DNA of 46,535 nt from Saccoglossus kowalevskii (lineage: Eukaryota > Hemichordata > Enteropneusta > Harrimaniidae), in contig NW_003108264.1 of NCBI RefSeq assembly GCF_000003605.2, positions 1 to 46,535 on the forward strand, written 5' to 3'. Numbering within the stretch: position 1 is the first letter of the stretch; each line of letters begins with the position of its first letter. The notes under the pieces were generated by a model. That model made no database searches. It was not told the DNA's origin and was given only the letters and a program-made list of their open reading frames with translations. Positions 35,482 to 46,535 of the stretch are shown here, piece by piece. The position numbers and the translations under genes were made by a program.

Positions 35482-36438
35482 AAGCTCAGTCGGGCATGAT
35501 TAGTTCTTGTATGGAAGACTGCCTGAGAAAACCAGCTAGGGAATTTTTTTTTTGGTTTCATCACATACATATCAAACATATGAGACAATGTTCGTGCATC
35601 TTTTTTTCACTGTAATGTCAATTATTTTTAGTAGAAAAACATGGAAATTTAGGCATGTTATCAAGTTCATGAACATTTTTCCAATTTCTCTGTTATTTTT
35701 GGAGATCAAGTTGGTGATGATGTCGGCACATAGTGGGGTTTGACCTGTTAACGTACCGTGAAAAGTCGTACAAAGTGAACGCAAAGTTGTGCAAAGTGAT
35801 TGGAAAGTTTGTAGATATATTTGTATGCTTGACCTAACTTGTTGGCATATAGAAACCCGCAGTTGTAAAGTCAAATAAATGAATAAAAGCGAGATGAAAA
35901 CAGCCTAAATAAGCAGAGTATCACATGAGCTGACTGACCGTAAAAATGATAGAAAACAGCATGCAAAGTTGGTAAAAGCGTGGTAAACGTTAGCGGAGTT
36001 TCATGTATATTTAACTAAGTCATTGGAATGCCAACCCCGCAGTTAAATTTCGAAAACATTAACTAAAAGTCAAGAAAATGCCAGATATATAAGCAGATTA
36101 TGGCAACTGCAAACCGTAAATCGAAGACAAACTGCTTTCAAAGTTTTGAAAAGCGATTGCAAAGTTTGTAGATTCGTTTGGGAATGTTACATATGATATT
36201 ATATTGACGGGTTCCATAGTCAAAAGTTCGAAAACGTAAAACAATATTTCGTAAATTGCCGTTAAAGTAGCGTACTATTATTCGCAGCATGTAGAGGTCA
36301 TAGGTCAATTCAAGAAGTTACTCGTACAAACGCTATCAGGTTTAAAACAGTGTCAAACATGAAATAGTCGCCAGATCAAGCATATTTCAAATTGCGTAAG
36401 CAGTAGTGTGGGTAAGTGAAGAGACAAAGTTTAAAGTC
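35482..36438 (+). repeat. Satellite unit 38
   Basis: 957 bp. Intermediate 5S-like form: cagtcggg is kept but catgattag is changed, and box C reads gtatggaag. The first TATA-like motif is lost (cctaaataag). gcgtggtaaacgttagcgg is private. Confidence 0.96.
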
Positions 36439-37394
36439 AAGCTCAATCGGGCATGGTTTGTTCTTGCATGGGAGACGGCTCGAGAAAACCAGCTAGGGAA
36501 ATTTTTTTGGTTTCATCACATACATATCAAACATATGAGACAACGTTCGTGCATCTTTTTTTCACAGTAATGTCAATTATTTTTAGTAGAAAAACATGGA
36601 AATTTAGGCATGTTTTCAAGTTCATGAACATTTTTTCCAATTTCTCTGTTATTTTTGGAGATCAAGTTGGTGATGATGTCGCACATAGTGGGGTTTGACC
36701 TCTTAACGTACCGTGAAAAGTTCGTACAAAGTGAACGCAAAGTTGTGCAAAGTGATTGAAAGTTTGTAGATATATTTGTATGCTTGACCTAACTTGTTGG
36801 CATATAGAAACCCGCAGTTGTAAAGTCAAATAAATGAATAAAAGCGAGATGAAATCAGCGTATATAAGCAGAGTATCACATGAGCTGACTGGCCGTAAAA
36901 ATGATAGAAAACAGCATGCAAAGTTGGTAAAAGTGTTCGAAACGTTGGCGGAGTTACATGTATATTTAACCTAAGTCATTGGAATGCCAACCCCGCAGTT
37001 AAATTTCGAAAACATTAAGTAATTGTCTGGAAAATGCCAGATATATAAGCAGATTATCGCAACTGCAAACCGCAAATCGAAGACAAACTGCTTGCAAAGT
37101 TTTGAAAAACGATTGCAAAGTTTGTAGATTCGTTTGGGAATGTTACATAAGATATTATATTGACGGGTTCCATAGTCAAAAGTTAGAAAACGTAAAACAA
37201 TATTTCGTAAATTGCCGTTAAAGTAGCGAACTATTATTCGCAGCATGTAGAGGTCATAGGTCAATTCAAGAAGTTACTCGTACAAACGCTATCAGGTTTA
37301 AAACAGTGTCAAACATGAAATAGTCGCCAACTCGAGTATATTTCAAATTGCGTAACCAGTAGTGTTGGTAGGTGACGAGACAAAGTTTAAAGTC
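36439..37394 (+). repeat. Satellite unit 39 (indel-rich)
   Basis: 956 bp. ggtttgttcttgc and gagacggctcgag disrupt the 5S-like segment. Single-base indels at 36610-36770 (attttttccaa, tgtcgcacat, gttcgtac, gattgaaag). gaaatcagc in the 3' half matches unit 33. Confidence 0.95.
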
Positions 37395-38349
37395 CAACTC
37401 AATCGGGCATGGGTAGTTCTTGCATGGGAGACTGCCTGAGAAAACCAGCTAGGGATTTTTTTTTGTTTCATCACATACATATCAAACATATGAGACAACG
37501 TTCGTGCATCTTTTTTTCACTGTAATGTCAATTATTTTTAGTAGAAAAACATGGAAATTTAGGCATGTTTTCAAGTTCATGAACATTTTTCCAATTTCTC
37601 TGTTATTTTTGGAGATCAAGTTGGTGATGATGTCGGCACATAGTGGGGTTTGAACTGTTAACGTACCGTGAAAAGTCGTACAAAGTGAACGCAAATTTGT
37701 GCAAAGTGATTGGAAAGTTTGTAGATATATTTGTATGCTTGACCTAACTTGTTGGCATATAGAAATCCGCAGTTGTAAAGTCAAATAAATGAATAAAAGC
37801 GAGATGAAAACAGCCTATATAAGCAGAGTATCACATGAGCTGAGTGACCATAAAAATGATAGAAAACAGCATGCAAAGTTGGTAAAAGTGTTCGAAACGT
37901 TGGCGGAGTTACATGTATATTTAACCTAAGTCATTGGAATGCCAACCCCGCAGTTAAATTTCGAAAACATTAAGTAAAAGTCAAGAAAATGCAAGATACA
38001 TAAGCAGATTATGGCAACTGCAAACCGCAATTCGAAGACAAACTGCTTGCAAAGTTTTGAAAAACGATTGCAAAGTTTGTAGATTCGTTTGGGAATGTTA
38101 CATATGATATTATATTGACGGGTTCCATAGTCAAAAGTTCGAAAACGTAAAACAATACTTTGTAAATTGCCGTTAAATTAGCGTACTATTATTCGCAGCA
38201 TGTAGAGGTCATAGGTCAATTCAAGAAGTTACCCGTACAAACGCTATCAGGTTTAAAACAGTGTCAAACATGAAATAGTCGCCAGAACGAGTATATTTCA
38301 AATTGCGTAACCAGTAGTGTTGGTAGGTGAAGAGACAAAGTTTAAAGTC
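37395..38349 (+). repeat. Satellite unit 40
   Basis: 955 bp. The 5' half copies unit 34 (agtccaactc, catgggtagttc). The 3' half copies unit 19 (atgcaagatac, gttacccgtac, gccagaacgag). tgaactgtt and gaaatccgc are private. Confidence 0.96.
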
Positions 38350-39306
38350 AAGCTCAATCGGGCATGGTTAGTTCTTGCATGGGAGACTGCCTGAGAAAAC
38401 CAGCTAGGGAAATTTTTGTTTGTTTCATCACATACATATCAAACATATGAGACAACGTTCGTGCATCTTTTTTTCACTGTAATGTCAATTATTTTTAGTA
38501 GAAAAACATGGAAATTTAGGCATGTTTTCAAGTTCATGAACTTTTTTCCAATTTCTCTATTATTTTTGGAGATCAAGTTGGTGATGATGTCGGCACATAG
38601 TAGGGTTTGACCTGTTAACGTACCGTGAAAAGTCTTACAAAGTGAACGCAAAGTTGTGCAAAGTGATTGGAAAGTTTGTAGATATTTTTGTATGCTTGAC
38701 CTAACTTGTTGGCATATAGAAACCTGCAGTTGTAAAGTCAAATAAATGAATAATACCGAGATGAAAACGGCCTATATTAGCAGAGTATCACATGAGCTGA
38801 CTGGCCGTATAAATGATAGAAAACAGCATGCAAATTTGGTAAAAGTGTTCAAAACTTTGGCGGACTTACATGTATATTTAACCTAAGTCATTGGAATGCC
38901 AACCCCGCAGTTAAATTTCAAAAACGTTAATGAATTGTCTGGAAAATGCCAGATATATTAGCAGATTATCGCAACTGCACACCGCAGATCTAAGACAAAC
39001 TGCTTGCAAAGTTTTGAAAAACGATTGCAAAGTTTGTAAATTCGTTTGGGAATGTTACATATGATATTATATTGACGGGTTCCATAGTCAAAAGTTAGAA
39101 AACGTAAAACAATATTTCGTAAATTGCCGTTAAAGTAGCGAACTATTATTCGCAGCATGTAGAGGTCATAGGTCAATTCAAGAAGTTACTCGTACAAACG
39201 CTATCAGGTTTAAAACAGTGTCAAACATGAAATAGTTGCCAACTCGAGTATATTTCAAATTGCGTAACCAGTAGTGTTGGTAGATGAAGAGACAAAGTTT
39301 AAAGTC
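38350..39306 (+). repeat. Satellite unit 41
   Basis: 957 bp. gaaatttttgtttgtttc as in unit 20. gaacttttttcc and catagtaggg as in unit 43. The 3' half is divergent: aataccgag, tatattagcag, gttaatgaattg, gcacaccgcagatc. Confidence 0.96.
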
Positions 39307-40262
39307 AATCTCAATCGGGCATGGTTAGTTCTTGCATGGGATACTGCCTGAGAAAACCAGCTAGGGAAATTTTTTTTGTTTCATCACATACATATCAAAC
39401 ATATGAGACAACGTTCGTGCATCTTTTTTCACTGTGATGTCAATTATTTTTAGTAGAAAAACATGGAAATTTAGGCATGTTTTCAAGTTCATGAACATTT
39501 TTGCAATTTCATCTATTATTTATGGAGATCAAGTTGGTGATGACGTCGGCACATAGTGGGGTTTGACCTGTTACGTACCGTGAAAAGTCGTACAAAGTGA
39601 ACGCAATAGTTGTGCAAAGTGATTGGAAAGTTTGTAGATATATTTGTATGCTTGACCTAACTTGTTGGTATATAGAAACCCGCAGTTGTAAAGTCAAATA
39701 AATGAATAAAAGCGAGATGAAAACAGCCTATATAAGCAGAGTATCACATGAGCTGTCTGGCCGTAACATTGAAAGAAAACATCATGCAAAGTTGGTAAAA
39801 GTGTTTGAAACGTTGGCGGAGTTACATGTATATTTAACTTAAGTCATTGGAATGCCAACCCCGCAGTTAAATTTCGAAAACATTAAGTAAAAGTCAAGAA
39901 AATGCCAGAAATATAAGCGGATTATGGCAACTGCAAACCGAAAATCGAAGACAAACTGCTTGCAAAGTTTTGAAAAACGATTGCAAAGTTTGTAGATTCG
40001 TTTGGGAATGTTACATATGATATTATATAGACGGGTTCCATAATCAAAAGTTCGAAAACGTAAAACAATACTTTGTAAATTGCCGTTAAATTAGCGTACT
40101 ATTATTCGCAGCATGTAGAGGTCATAGGTCAATTCAAGAAGTTACCCGTACAAACGCTATCAGGTTTAAAACAGTGTCAAACATGAAATAGTCGCCAGAA
40201 CGAGTATATTTCAAATTGCGTAACCAGTAGTGTTGGTAGGTGAAGAGACAAAGTTTAAAGTC
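39307..40262 (+). repeat. Satellite unit 42
   Basis: 956 bp. gggatactgcc in box C. The rare gctgtctggccgtaac and attgaaag are shared with the next unit. Indels at 39503-39610 (atttcatctatt, gttacgtacc, gcaatagttg). Confidence 0.96.
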
Positions 40263-41221
40263 AAGCTCAATCGGGCATGGTTAGTTCTTGCATGGGAGAC
40301 TGCCTGAGAAAACCAGCTAGGGAATTTTTTTTTGGTTTCATCACATACATATCGAACATATGAGACAACGTTCGTGCATCTTTTTTTCACTGTAATGTCA
40401 ATTATTTTTAGTAGAAAAACATGGAAATTTAGGCATGTTTTCAAGTTCATGAACTTTTTTCCAATTTCTCTATTATTTTTGGAGATCAAGTTGGTGATGA
40501 TGTCGGCACATAGTAGGGTTTGACCTGTTAACGTACTGTGAAAAAGTCGTACAAAGTGAACGCAAAGTTGTGCAAAGTGATTGGAAAGTTTGTAGATATA
40601 TTTGTATGCTTGACCTAACTTGTTGGTATATAGAAACCCCGCAGTTGTAAAGTCAAATAAATGAATAAAAGCGAGATGAAAACAGCCTATATAAGCAGAG
40701 TATCACATGAGCTGTCTGGCCGTAACATTGAAAGAAAACAGCATGCAAAGTTGGTAAAAGTGTTCGAAACGTTGGCGGAGTTACATGTATATTTAACCTA
40801 AGTCATTGGAATGCCAACCCCGCAGTTAAATTTCGAAAACATTAAGTAATTGTCTGGAAAATGCCAGATATATAAGCAGATTATCGCAACTGCAAACCGC
40901 AAATCAAAGACAAACTGCTTGCAAAGTTTTGAAAAACGATTGCAAAGTTTGTAGATTCGTTTGGGAATGTTACATATGATATTATATTGACGGGTTCCAT
41001 AGTCAAAAATTAGAAAACGTAAAACAATATTTCGTAAATTGCCATTAAAGTAGCGAACTATTATTCGCAGCATGTAGAGGTCATAGATCAATTCAAGAAG
41101 TTACTCGTACAAACGCTATCAGGTTTAAAACAGTGTCAAACATGAAATAGTCGCCAACTCGAGTATATTTCAAATTGCGTATCCAGTAGTTTTGGTAGGT
41201 GAAGAGACAAAGTATAAAGTC
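40263..41221 (+). repeat. Satellite unit 43
   Basis: 959 bp. gctgtctggccgtaac and attgaaag, as in unit 42. Extra bases in gaaaaagtcg and aaaccccgc. The 3' half belongs to the aattgtctgg / gcgaactatt group. Confidence 0.96.
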
Positions 41222-42166
41222 AAGCTCTATCGGGCATGGTTAGTTCTTGCATGGGAGACTGCCTGAGAAAACCACCTAGGGAAATTGTTGTTGGTTTCAT
41301 CACATACATATCAAACATATGAGACAACGTTCGTGCATCTTTTTTTCACTGTAATGTCAATTAATTTTAGTAGAAAAACATGGAAATTTAGGCATGTTTT
41401 CAAGTTCATGAACATTTTTCCAATTTCTCTATTATTTTTGGAGATCAAGTTGGTGATGACGTCGGCACATAGTGGGGTTTGACCTGTTAACGTACCGTGA
41501 AAAATCGTACAAAGTAAACGCAAAGTTGTGCAAAGTGATTGGAAAGTTTGTAGATATATTTGTATGCTTGACCTAACTTGTTGGTATATAGAAACCCGCA
41601 GTTGTAAAGTCAAATAAATGAATAAAGCGAGATGAAACAGCCTATATAAGCAGAGTATCACATGAGCTGACTGGGCCGTATAAATGATAGAAAACAGCAT
41701 GCAAATTTGGTAAAAGTGTTCGAAACTTTGACGGAGTTACATGTATATTTAACTAAGTCATTGGAATGCCAACCACGCAGTTATATTTGGAAAACATTAA
41801 GTAATTGTCTGGAAAATGCCAGATATATTAGCAGATTATGGGCCACTGCAAACCGCAAATCGAAGACAAACTGCTTGCAAAGTTTTGAAAAACGATTGCA
41901 AAGTTTGTAGATTCGTTTGGTAATGTTATATATGACGGGTTCCATAGTCAAAAGTTCGAAAACGTAAAACAATACTTTGTAAATTGCCGTTAAATTAGCG
42001 TACTATTATTCGCAGCATGTAGAGGTCATAAGTCAATTCATGAAGTTACTCGTACAAACGCTATCAGGTTTAAAACAGTGTCAAACATGAAATAGTCGCC
42101 AGATCGAGTATATTTCAAATTGCGTAACCAGTAGTGTTGGTGGGTGAAGAGACAAAGTTTGAAGTC
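41222..42166 (+). repeat. Satellite unit 44 (CTCTATC / CCACCTAGG mosaic)
   Basis: 945 bp. Combines ctctatcggg with ccacctaggg, which are otherwise markers of different subfamilies. Single-base losses at 41625-41755 and an 11-bp loss at about 41930 (aatgttatatatgacggg). Confidence 0.96.
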
Positions 42167-43121
42167 AAGCTCAATCGGGCATGGTTAGTTCTTGCATGGG
42201 AGACTGACTGAGAAAACCACCTAGGGAAATTTTTGTGGTTTCATTACATACATATCAAACATATGATACAACGTTTGTGCATCTTTTGTTCACTGTAATG
42301 TCAATTATTTTTAGTAGAAAAACATGGAAATTTAGGCATGTTTTCAAGTTCATGTACATTTTTCCAATTTCTCTATTATTTTTGGAGATCAAGTTGGTGA
42401 TGATGTCGGCACATAGTGGGGTTTGACCTGTTAACGTACCGTGAAAAGTCATACAAAGTGAACGCAAAGTTGTGCAAAGTGATTGGAAAGTTTGTAGATA
42501 TATTTGTATGCTTGACCTAACTTGTTGGCATATAGAAACCCGCAGTTGTAAAGTCAAATAAATGAATAAAAGCGAGACGACAACAGCCTATATAAGCAGA
42601 GTATCACATGAGCTGTCTGACCACAAAAATGATAGAAAACAGCATGCAAAGTTGGTAAAAGTGTTCGAAACGTTCGCGGAGTTACATGTATATTTAACCT
42701 AAGTCATTGGAATGCCAACCCCGCAGTTAAATTTCGAAAACATTAAGTAATTATCTGGAAAATGCCAGATATATAAGCAGATTATGGCAACTGCAAACCG
42801 TAAATCGAAGACAAACTGCTTTCTAGGTTTTGAAAAACGATAGCAAAGTTTGTAGATTCGTTTGGGAATGTTACATATGATATTATATTGACGGGTTACA
42901 TAGTCAAAAGTTCGAAAACTTAAAAAAATATTTCGTAAATAGCCGTTAAAGTAGCGTACTATTATTCGCAGCATGTAGAGGTCATAGGTCAATTCAAGAA
43001 GTTACTCGTACAAACGCTATCAGGTTTAAAACAGTGTCAAACATGAAATAGTCGCCAGATCGGGCATATTTCAAATTGCGTAACTAGTAGTGTTGGTAGG
43101 TGAAGAGACAAAGTTTAAAGT
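42167..43121 (+). repeat. Satellite unit 45 (CCACCTAGG subfamily)
   Basis: 955 bp. The 5' half is a near copy of unit 37 (gactgactgag, tcattacat, cttttgttcac). The 3' half resembles unit 4 (gcgagacg, ccacaaaaatg, cgttcgcgg). Confidence 0.96.
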
Positions 43122-44079
43122 CAAGCTCAATTGGCATGGTTAGTTCTTGCATGGGAGACTGCCTGAGAAAACCAGCTAGGGAATTTTTGTTTTGGTTTCA
43201 TCACATACATATCAAACATATGAGACAATGTTCGTGCATCTTTTTTTCACTGTAATGTCAATTATTTTTAGTAGAAAAACATGGAAATTTAGGCATGTTT
43301 TCTAGTTCATGAACATTTTTCCAATTTCTCTATTATTTTTGGAGATCATATTGGTGATGATGTCGGCACATAGTGGGGTTTGACCTGTTAACGTACCGTG
43401 AAAAATCGTACAAAGTGAACGCAAAGTTGTGCAAAGTGATTGGAAAGTTTGTAGATATATTTGTATGCTTGACCTAACTTGTTGGCATATAGAAGACCGC
43501 AGTTGTAAAGTCAAATAAATGAATAAAAGTGAGATGAAAACAGCCTATATAAGCAGAGTATCACATGAGCTGACTGACCGTAAAAATGTTACAAAACACC
43601 ATGCAAAGTTGGTAATAGCGTGCGAAACGTTGGCGGAGTTTCATGTATATTTAACCTAAGTCATTGGAATGCCAACCCCGCAGTTAAATTTTGAAAACAT
43701 TAAGTAAAAGTCAAGGAAAATGCCAGATATATAAGCAGATTATGGCAACCGCAAACCGCAAATCGAAGACAAACTGCTTGCAAAGTTTTGAAAAACGATT
43801 GCAAAGTTTGTAGATTCGTTTGGCAATGTTACATATGATATTCTATTGACGGGTTCCATAGTCAAAAGTTCGAAAACGTAAAAAAATATTTCGTAAATTG
43901 CCGTTTAGTAGCGTACTATTATTCGCAGCATGAAGAGGTCACAGGTCAATTCAAGAAGTTCCTCGTACAAGCGCTATCAGGTTTAAAACAGTGTCAAACA
44001 TGAAATAGTCGCCAACTCGAGAATATTTCAAATTGCGTAACCAATAGTGTTGGTAGGTGAAGAGACAAAGTTTAAAGTC
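43122..44079 (+). repeat. Satellite unit 46
   Basis: 958 bp. ttggcatgg in the 5S-like segment, tttttgttttgg, gatcatattgg and gaaaaatcg, matching unit 4. The 3' half has private changes gccgtttagtag, catgaagaggtcacagg and aagcgctatc. Confidence 0.96.
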
Positions 44080-45036
44080 AAGCTCAATCGGGCATGGTTA
44101 GTTCTTGCATGGGAGACTGCCTGAGAAAACCACCTATGGAAATTTTTGTTGGTTTCATCACATACATATCAAACATATGAGACAACGTTCGTGCATCTTT
44201 TTTTCACTTTAATGTCAATTATTGTCAGTAGAAAAACATGGAAATTGAGGCATGTTTTCAAGTTCATGAACATTTTTCCAATTTCTCTGTTATTTTTGGA
44301 GATCAAGTTGGTGATGATGTCGGCACATCGTGGGGTTTGACCTGTTAACGTACCGTGAAAAGTCGTACAAAGTGAACGCAAAGTTGTGCAAAGTGATTGG
44401 AAAGTTTGTAGATATATTTGTATGCTTGACCTAACTTGTTGGTATATAGAAACCCGCAGTTGTAAAGTCAAATAAATGAATAAAAGCGAGATGAAAACAG
44501 CCTATATAAGCAGAATATCACATGAGCTGACTGGCCGTATAAATGATAGAAAATAGCATGCAAAGTTGTTAAAAGTGTTCGAAACGTTGGCGGAGTTATA
44601 TGTATATTTAACCTAAGTCATTGGAATGCCAACCCCGCAGTTAAATTTCGAAAACATTAAGTAAAAGTCAAGAAAATGCCAGATACATAAGCAGATTATG
44701 GCAACTGCAAACCGCAATTCGAAGACAAACTGCTTGCAAAGTTTTGAAAAACGATTGCAAAGTTTGTAGATTCGTTTGGGAATGTTACATATGATATTAT
44801 ATTGACGGGTTCCATAGTCAAAAGTTCGAAAACGTAAAACAATACTTTGTAAATTGCCGTTAAATTAGCGTACTATTATTCGCAGCATGTAGAGGTCATA
44901 GGTCAATTCAAGAAGTTACTCGTACAAACGCTATCAGGTATAAAACAGACTCAAACATGAAATAGTCGCCAGATCGAGTATATTTCAAATTGCGTAACCA
45001 GTAGTGTTGGTAGGTGAAGAGACAAAGTTTAAAGTC
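44080..45036 (+). repeat. Satellite unit 47 (CCACCTATGG variant)
   Basis: 957 bp. The 5' half matches unit 11 (cactttaatg, attgtcag, aattgagg, cacatcgtgg). The 3' half matches unit 10 (agaatatcac, ttatatgtat, agatacataag). Confidence 0.96.
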
Positions 45037-45994
45037 AAGCTCAATCGGGCATGGTTAGTTCTTGCATGGGAGACTGCCTGAGAAAACCACCTAGGGAAAT
45101 TTTTGTTGGTTTCATCACATACATATCAAACATATGAGACAACGTTCGTGCATCTTTTTTTCACTTTAATGTCAATTATTTTTAGTAGAAAAACATGGAA
45201 ATTTAGGCATGTTTTCAAGTTCATAAACATTTTTCCAATTTCTCTATTATATTTGGAGATCAAGTTGGTGATGATGTCGGCACATAGTGGGGTTTGACCT
45301 GTTAACGTACCGTGAAAAGTCATACAAAGTGAACGCAAAGTTGTGCAAAGTGATTGGAAAGTTTGTAGATATATTTGTATGCTGACTACTGTGGCATATA
45401 GAAACCCGCAGTCGTAAAGTCAAATAAATGAATAAAAGCGAGATGAAAACAGCCTATATAAGCAGAGTATCACATGAGCTGACTGCCCGTATAAATGATA
45501 GAAAACAGCATGCAAATCTGGTAAAAGTGTTCGAAACGTTGGCGGAGTTACATGTATATTTAACCTAAGCCATTGGAATGCCAACCCCGCAGTTAAATGT
45601 CGAAAACATTAAGTAATTGTCTGGAAAATGCCCGATATATTAGCAGATTATGGCAACTGCAAACCGCAAATCGAAGACAAACTTCTTGCAAAGTTTGAAA
45701 AACGATTGCAAAGTTTGTAGATCGTTTGGGAATGTTACATATGATATATATGACGGGTTCCATAGTCAAAAGCTCGAAAACGTAAAACAATATTTCGTAA
45801 ATTGCCGTTAAAGTAACGTACTATTATTCGCAGCATGTAGAGGTCATAGGTCAATTCAAGAAGTTACTCGTACAAACGCTATCAGGTTTAAAACAGTGTC
45901 AAACATGAAATAGTCGCCAGATCGAGCAAATTTCAAATTGCGTAAGCAGTAGTCTGGGTAGGTGAAGAGGCAAAGTTTAAAGTCATGCTCAGTC
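45037..45994 (+). repeat. Satellite unit 48 (CCACCTAGG subfamily)
   Basis: 958 bp. A small rearrangement at about 45382 shortens the end of subunit 1 by 5 bases (gctgactactgtggc). The 3' half matches unit 11 (aagccattgg, gcccgatatattag, acttcttgc). Confidence 0.96.
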
Positions 45995-46535
45995 GGGCCT
46001 GGTTAGTTCTTGCATGGGAGACTGCCTGAGAAAACCAGCTAGGGAATTTTTTTTTGGTTTCATCACATACATATCAAACATATGAGACAATGTTCGTGCA
46101 TCTTTTTTTCACTGTAATGTCAATTATTTTTAGTAGAAAAACATGGAAATTTAGGCATGTTTTCAAGTTCATGAAAATTTTTCCAATTTCTCTGTTATTT
46201 TTGGAGATCAAGTTGGTGATGATGTCGGCACATAGTGAGGTTTGACCTGTTAACGTACCGTGAAAAGTCGTACAAAGTGAACGCAAAGTTGTGCAAAGTG
46301 ATTGGAAAGTTTGTAGATATATTTGTATGTTTGACCTAACTTGTTGGCATATAGAAACCCGCAGTTGTAAAGTCAAATAAATGAATAGAAGCGAGATGAA
46401 AACAGCCTATATAAGCAGAGTATCACATGAGCTAACTGACCGTAAAAATGATAGAAAACAGCATGCAAAGTTGGTAAAAGCGTGCATAAACTTTGGCGGA
46501 GTTTCATGTATATTTAACCTAAGTCATGGAATGCC
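45995..46535 (+). repeat. Satellite unit 49 (CCTGG subfamily), 5' part
   Basis: First 541 bp of a unit cut by the window edge. CCTGG-type 5S-like segment (start reads atgctcagtcgg). gtgaggtttg, aatagaagcg and gcataaactttgg are private. Confidence 0.95.

Larger units (their letters stand above)
1..46535 (+). repeat. Tandem satellite array, ~955-bp unit, 49 unit starts
   Basis: The same sequence recurs head to tail from edge to edge. I located the landmark ggttagttcttgcatggg (or a one- to two-base variant) 49 times, from 196 to 46011, giving a mean spacing of about 954.5 bp. Order of one unit: 5S-like segment (first ~52 bp of each unit listed below), T-run, an A+T-rich stretch of ~120 bp, four related ~182-bp subunits, then the next 5S-like segment. 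Unit boundaries are a phasing choice and may be off by one base where a copy has an indel. No gene, transposon or unique spacer interrupts the array, so intervals without another label are satellite sequence. Centromeric, pericentromeric or subtelomeric location cannot be decided from the window. Confidence 0.98.

Noticed and set aside
180..46062. Functional 5S rRNA gene cluster
   Set aside because: Only the 3' half is recognisable, box C carries substitutions, and the sequence upstream of aagctca does not align with the 5' half of 5S. No copy looks able to yield a full ~120-nt 5S rRNA.
1..46535. Many plus- and minus-strand frames of 60-130 codons repeated every ~955 bp
   Set aside because: They are in register with the repeat, overlap on both strands, vary with small indels, and have no codon or domain signal. 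They are products of periodic A+T-rich DNA.
1..46535. CRISPR array or other prokaryotic repeat system
   Set aside because: The repeated unit is ~955 bp with no unique spacers and no cas-like genes. The structure is a eukaryotic satellite.
1..46535. Transposon, LTR or SINE insertion
   Set aside because: No inverted terminal repeats, target-site duplications, polymerase or integrase frames, or breaks in unit phase were seen. A 5S-derived SINE origin for the 5S-like segment is possible, but no A-rich tail or tRNA/LINE part follows it.

Overview
The whole 46.5 kb window is one uninterrupted head-to-tail satellite DNA array. I count 49 starts of a unit of about 955 bp (most spacings 945-959 bp, one of 920 bp), plus the tail of an earlier unit at the left edge. 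All copies lie on the same strand. There is no inverted copy, transposon insertion or unique spacer, and the array runs off both ends. I see no protein-coding gene. The DNA is roughly two-thirds A+T by eye, and the many short reading frames recur in register with the repeat.

The notable component is a segment of about 52 bp at the head of every unit (units are phased here so that it comes first). It resembles the 3' half of an animal 5S ribosomal RNA gene. In the best copies the stretch from GTCGGGCC to the ACC near the gene's end matches my recollection of the metazoan 5S sequence at about 40 of 45 positions, covering the intermediate element and box C of the internal promoter. A run of 7-11 T follows, placed like an RNA polymerase III terminator. 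The 5' half of the gene, with a clear box A, is not recognisable. The array is therefore best read as a 5S-rDNA-derived satellite rather than a working 5S cluster.

The rest of the unit is itself repetitive. Four diverged subunits of about 182 bp can be aligned by eye (mapped in the copy at 30701-31657). Two carry a TATATAAGCAG motif, and one carries CAAAGT boxes every 10-12 bp.

Copies differ mainly by substitutions and small indels and form mixed subfamilies. Rare private variants are shared by copies 4 to 36 units apart, and often only over half a unit, which indicates unequal exchange and gene conversion. Seven copies keep the more 5S-like CCTGG form of the segment; most carry CATGG.

The host is most likely a metazoan, because of the 5S type. 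CpG is not visibly depleted (about 33 in one unit counted by hand), which fits an invertebrate better than a heavily methylated vertebrate genome, but the species cannot be named.
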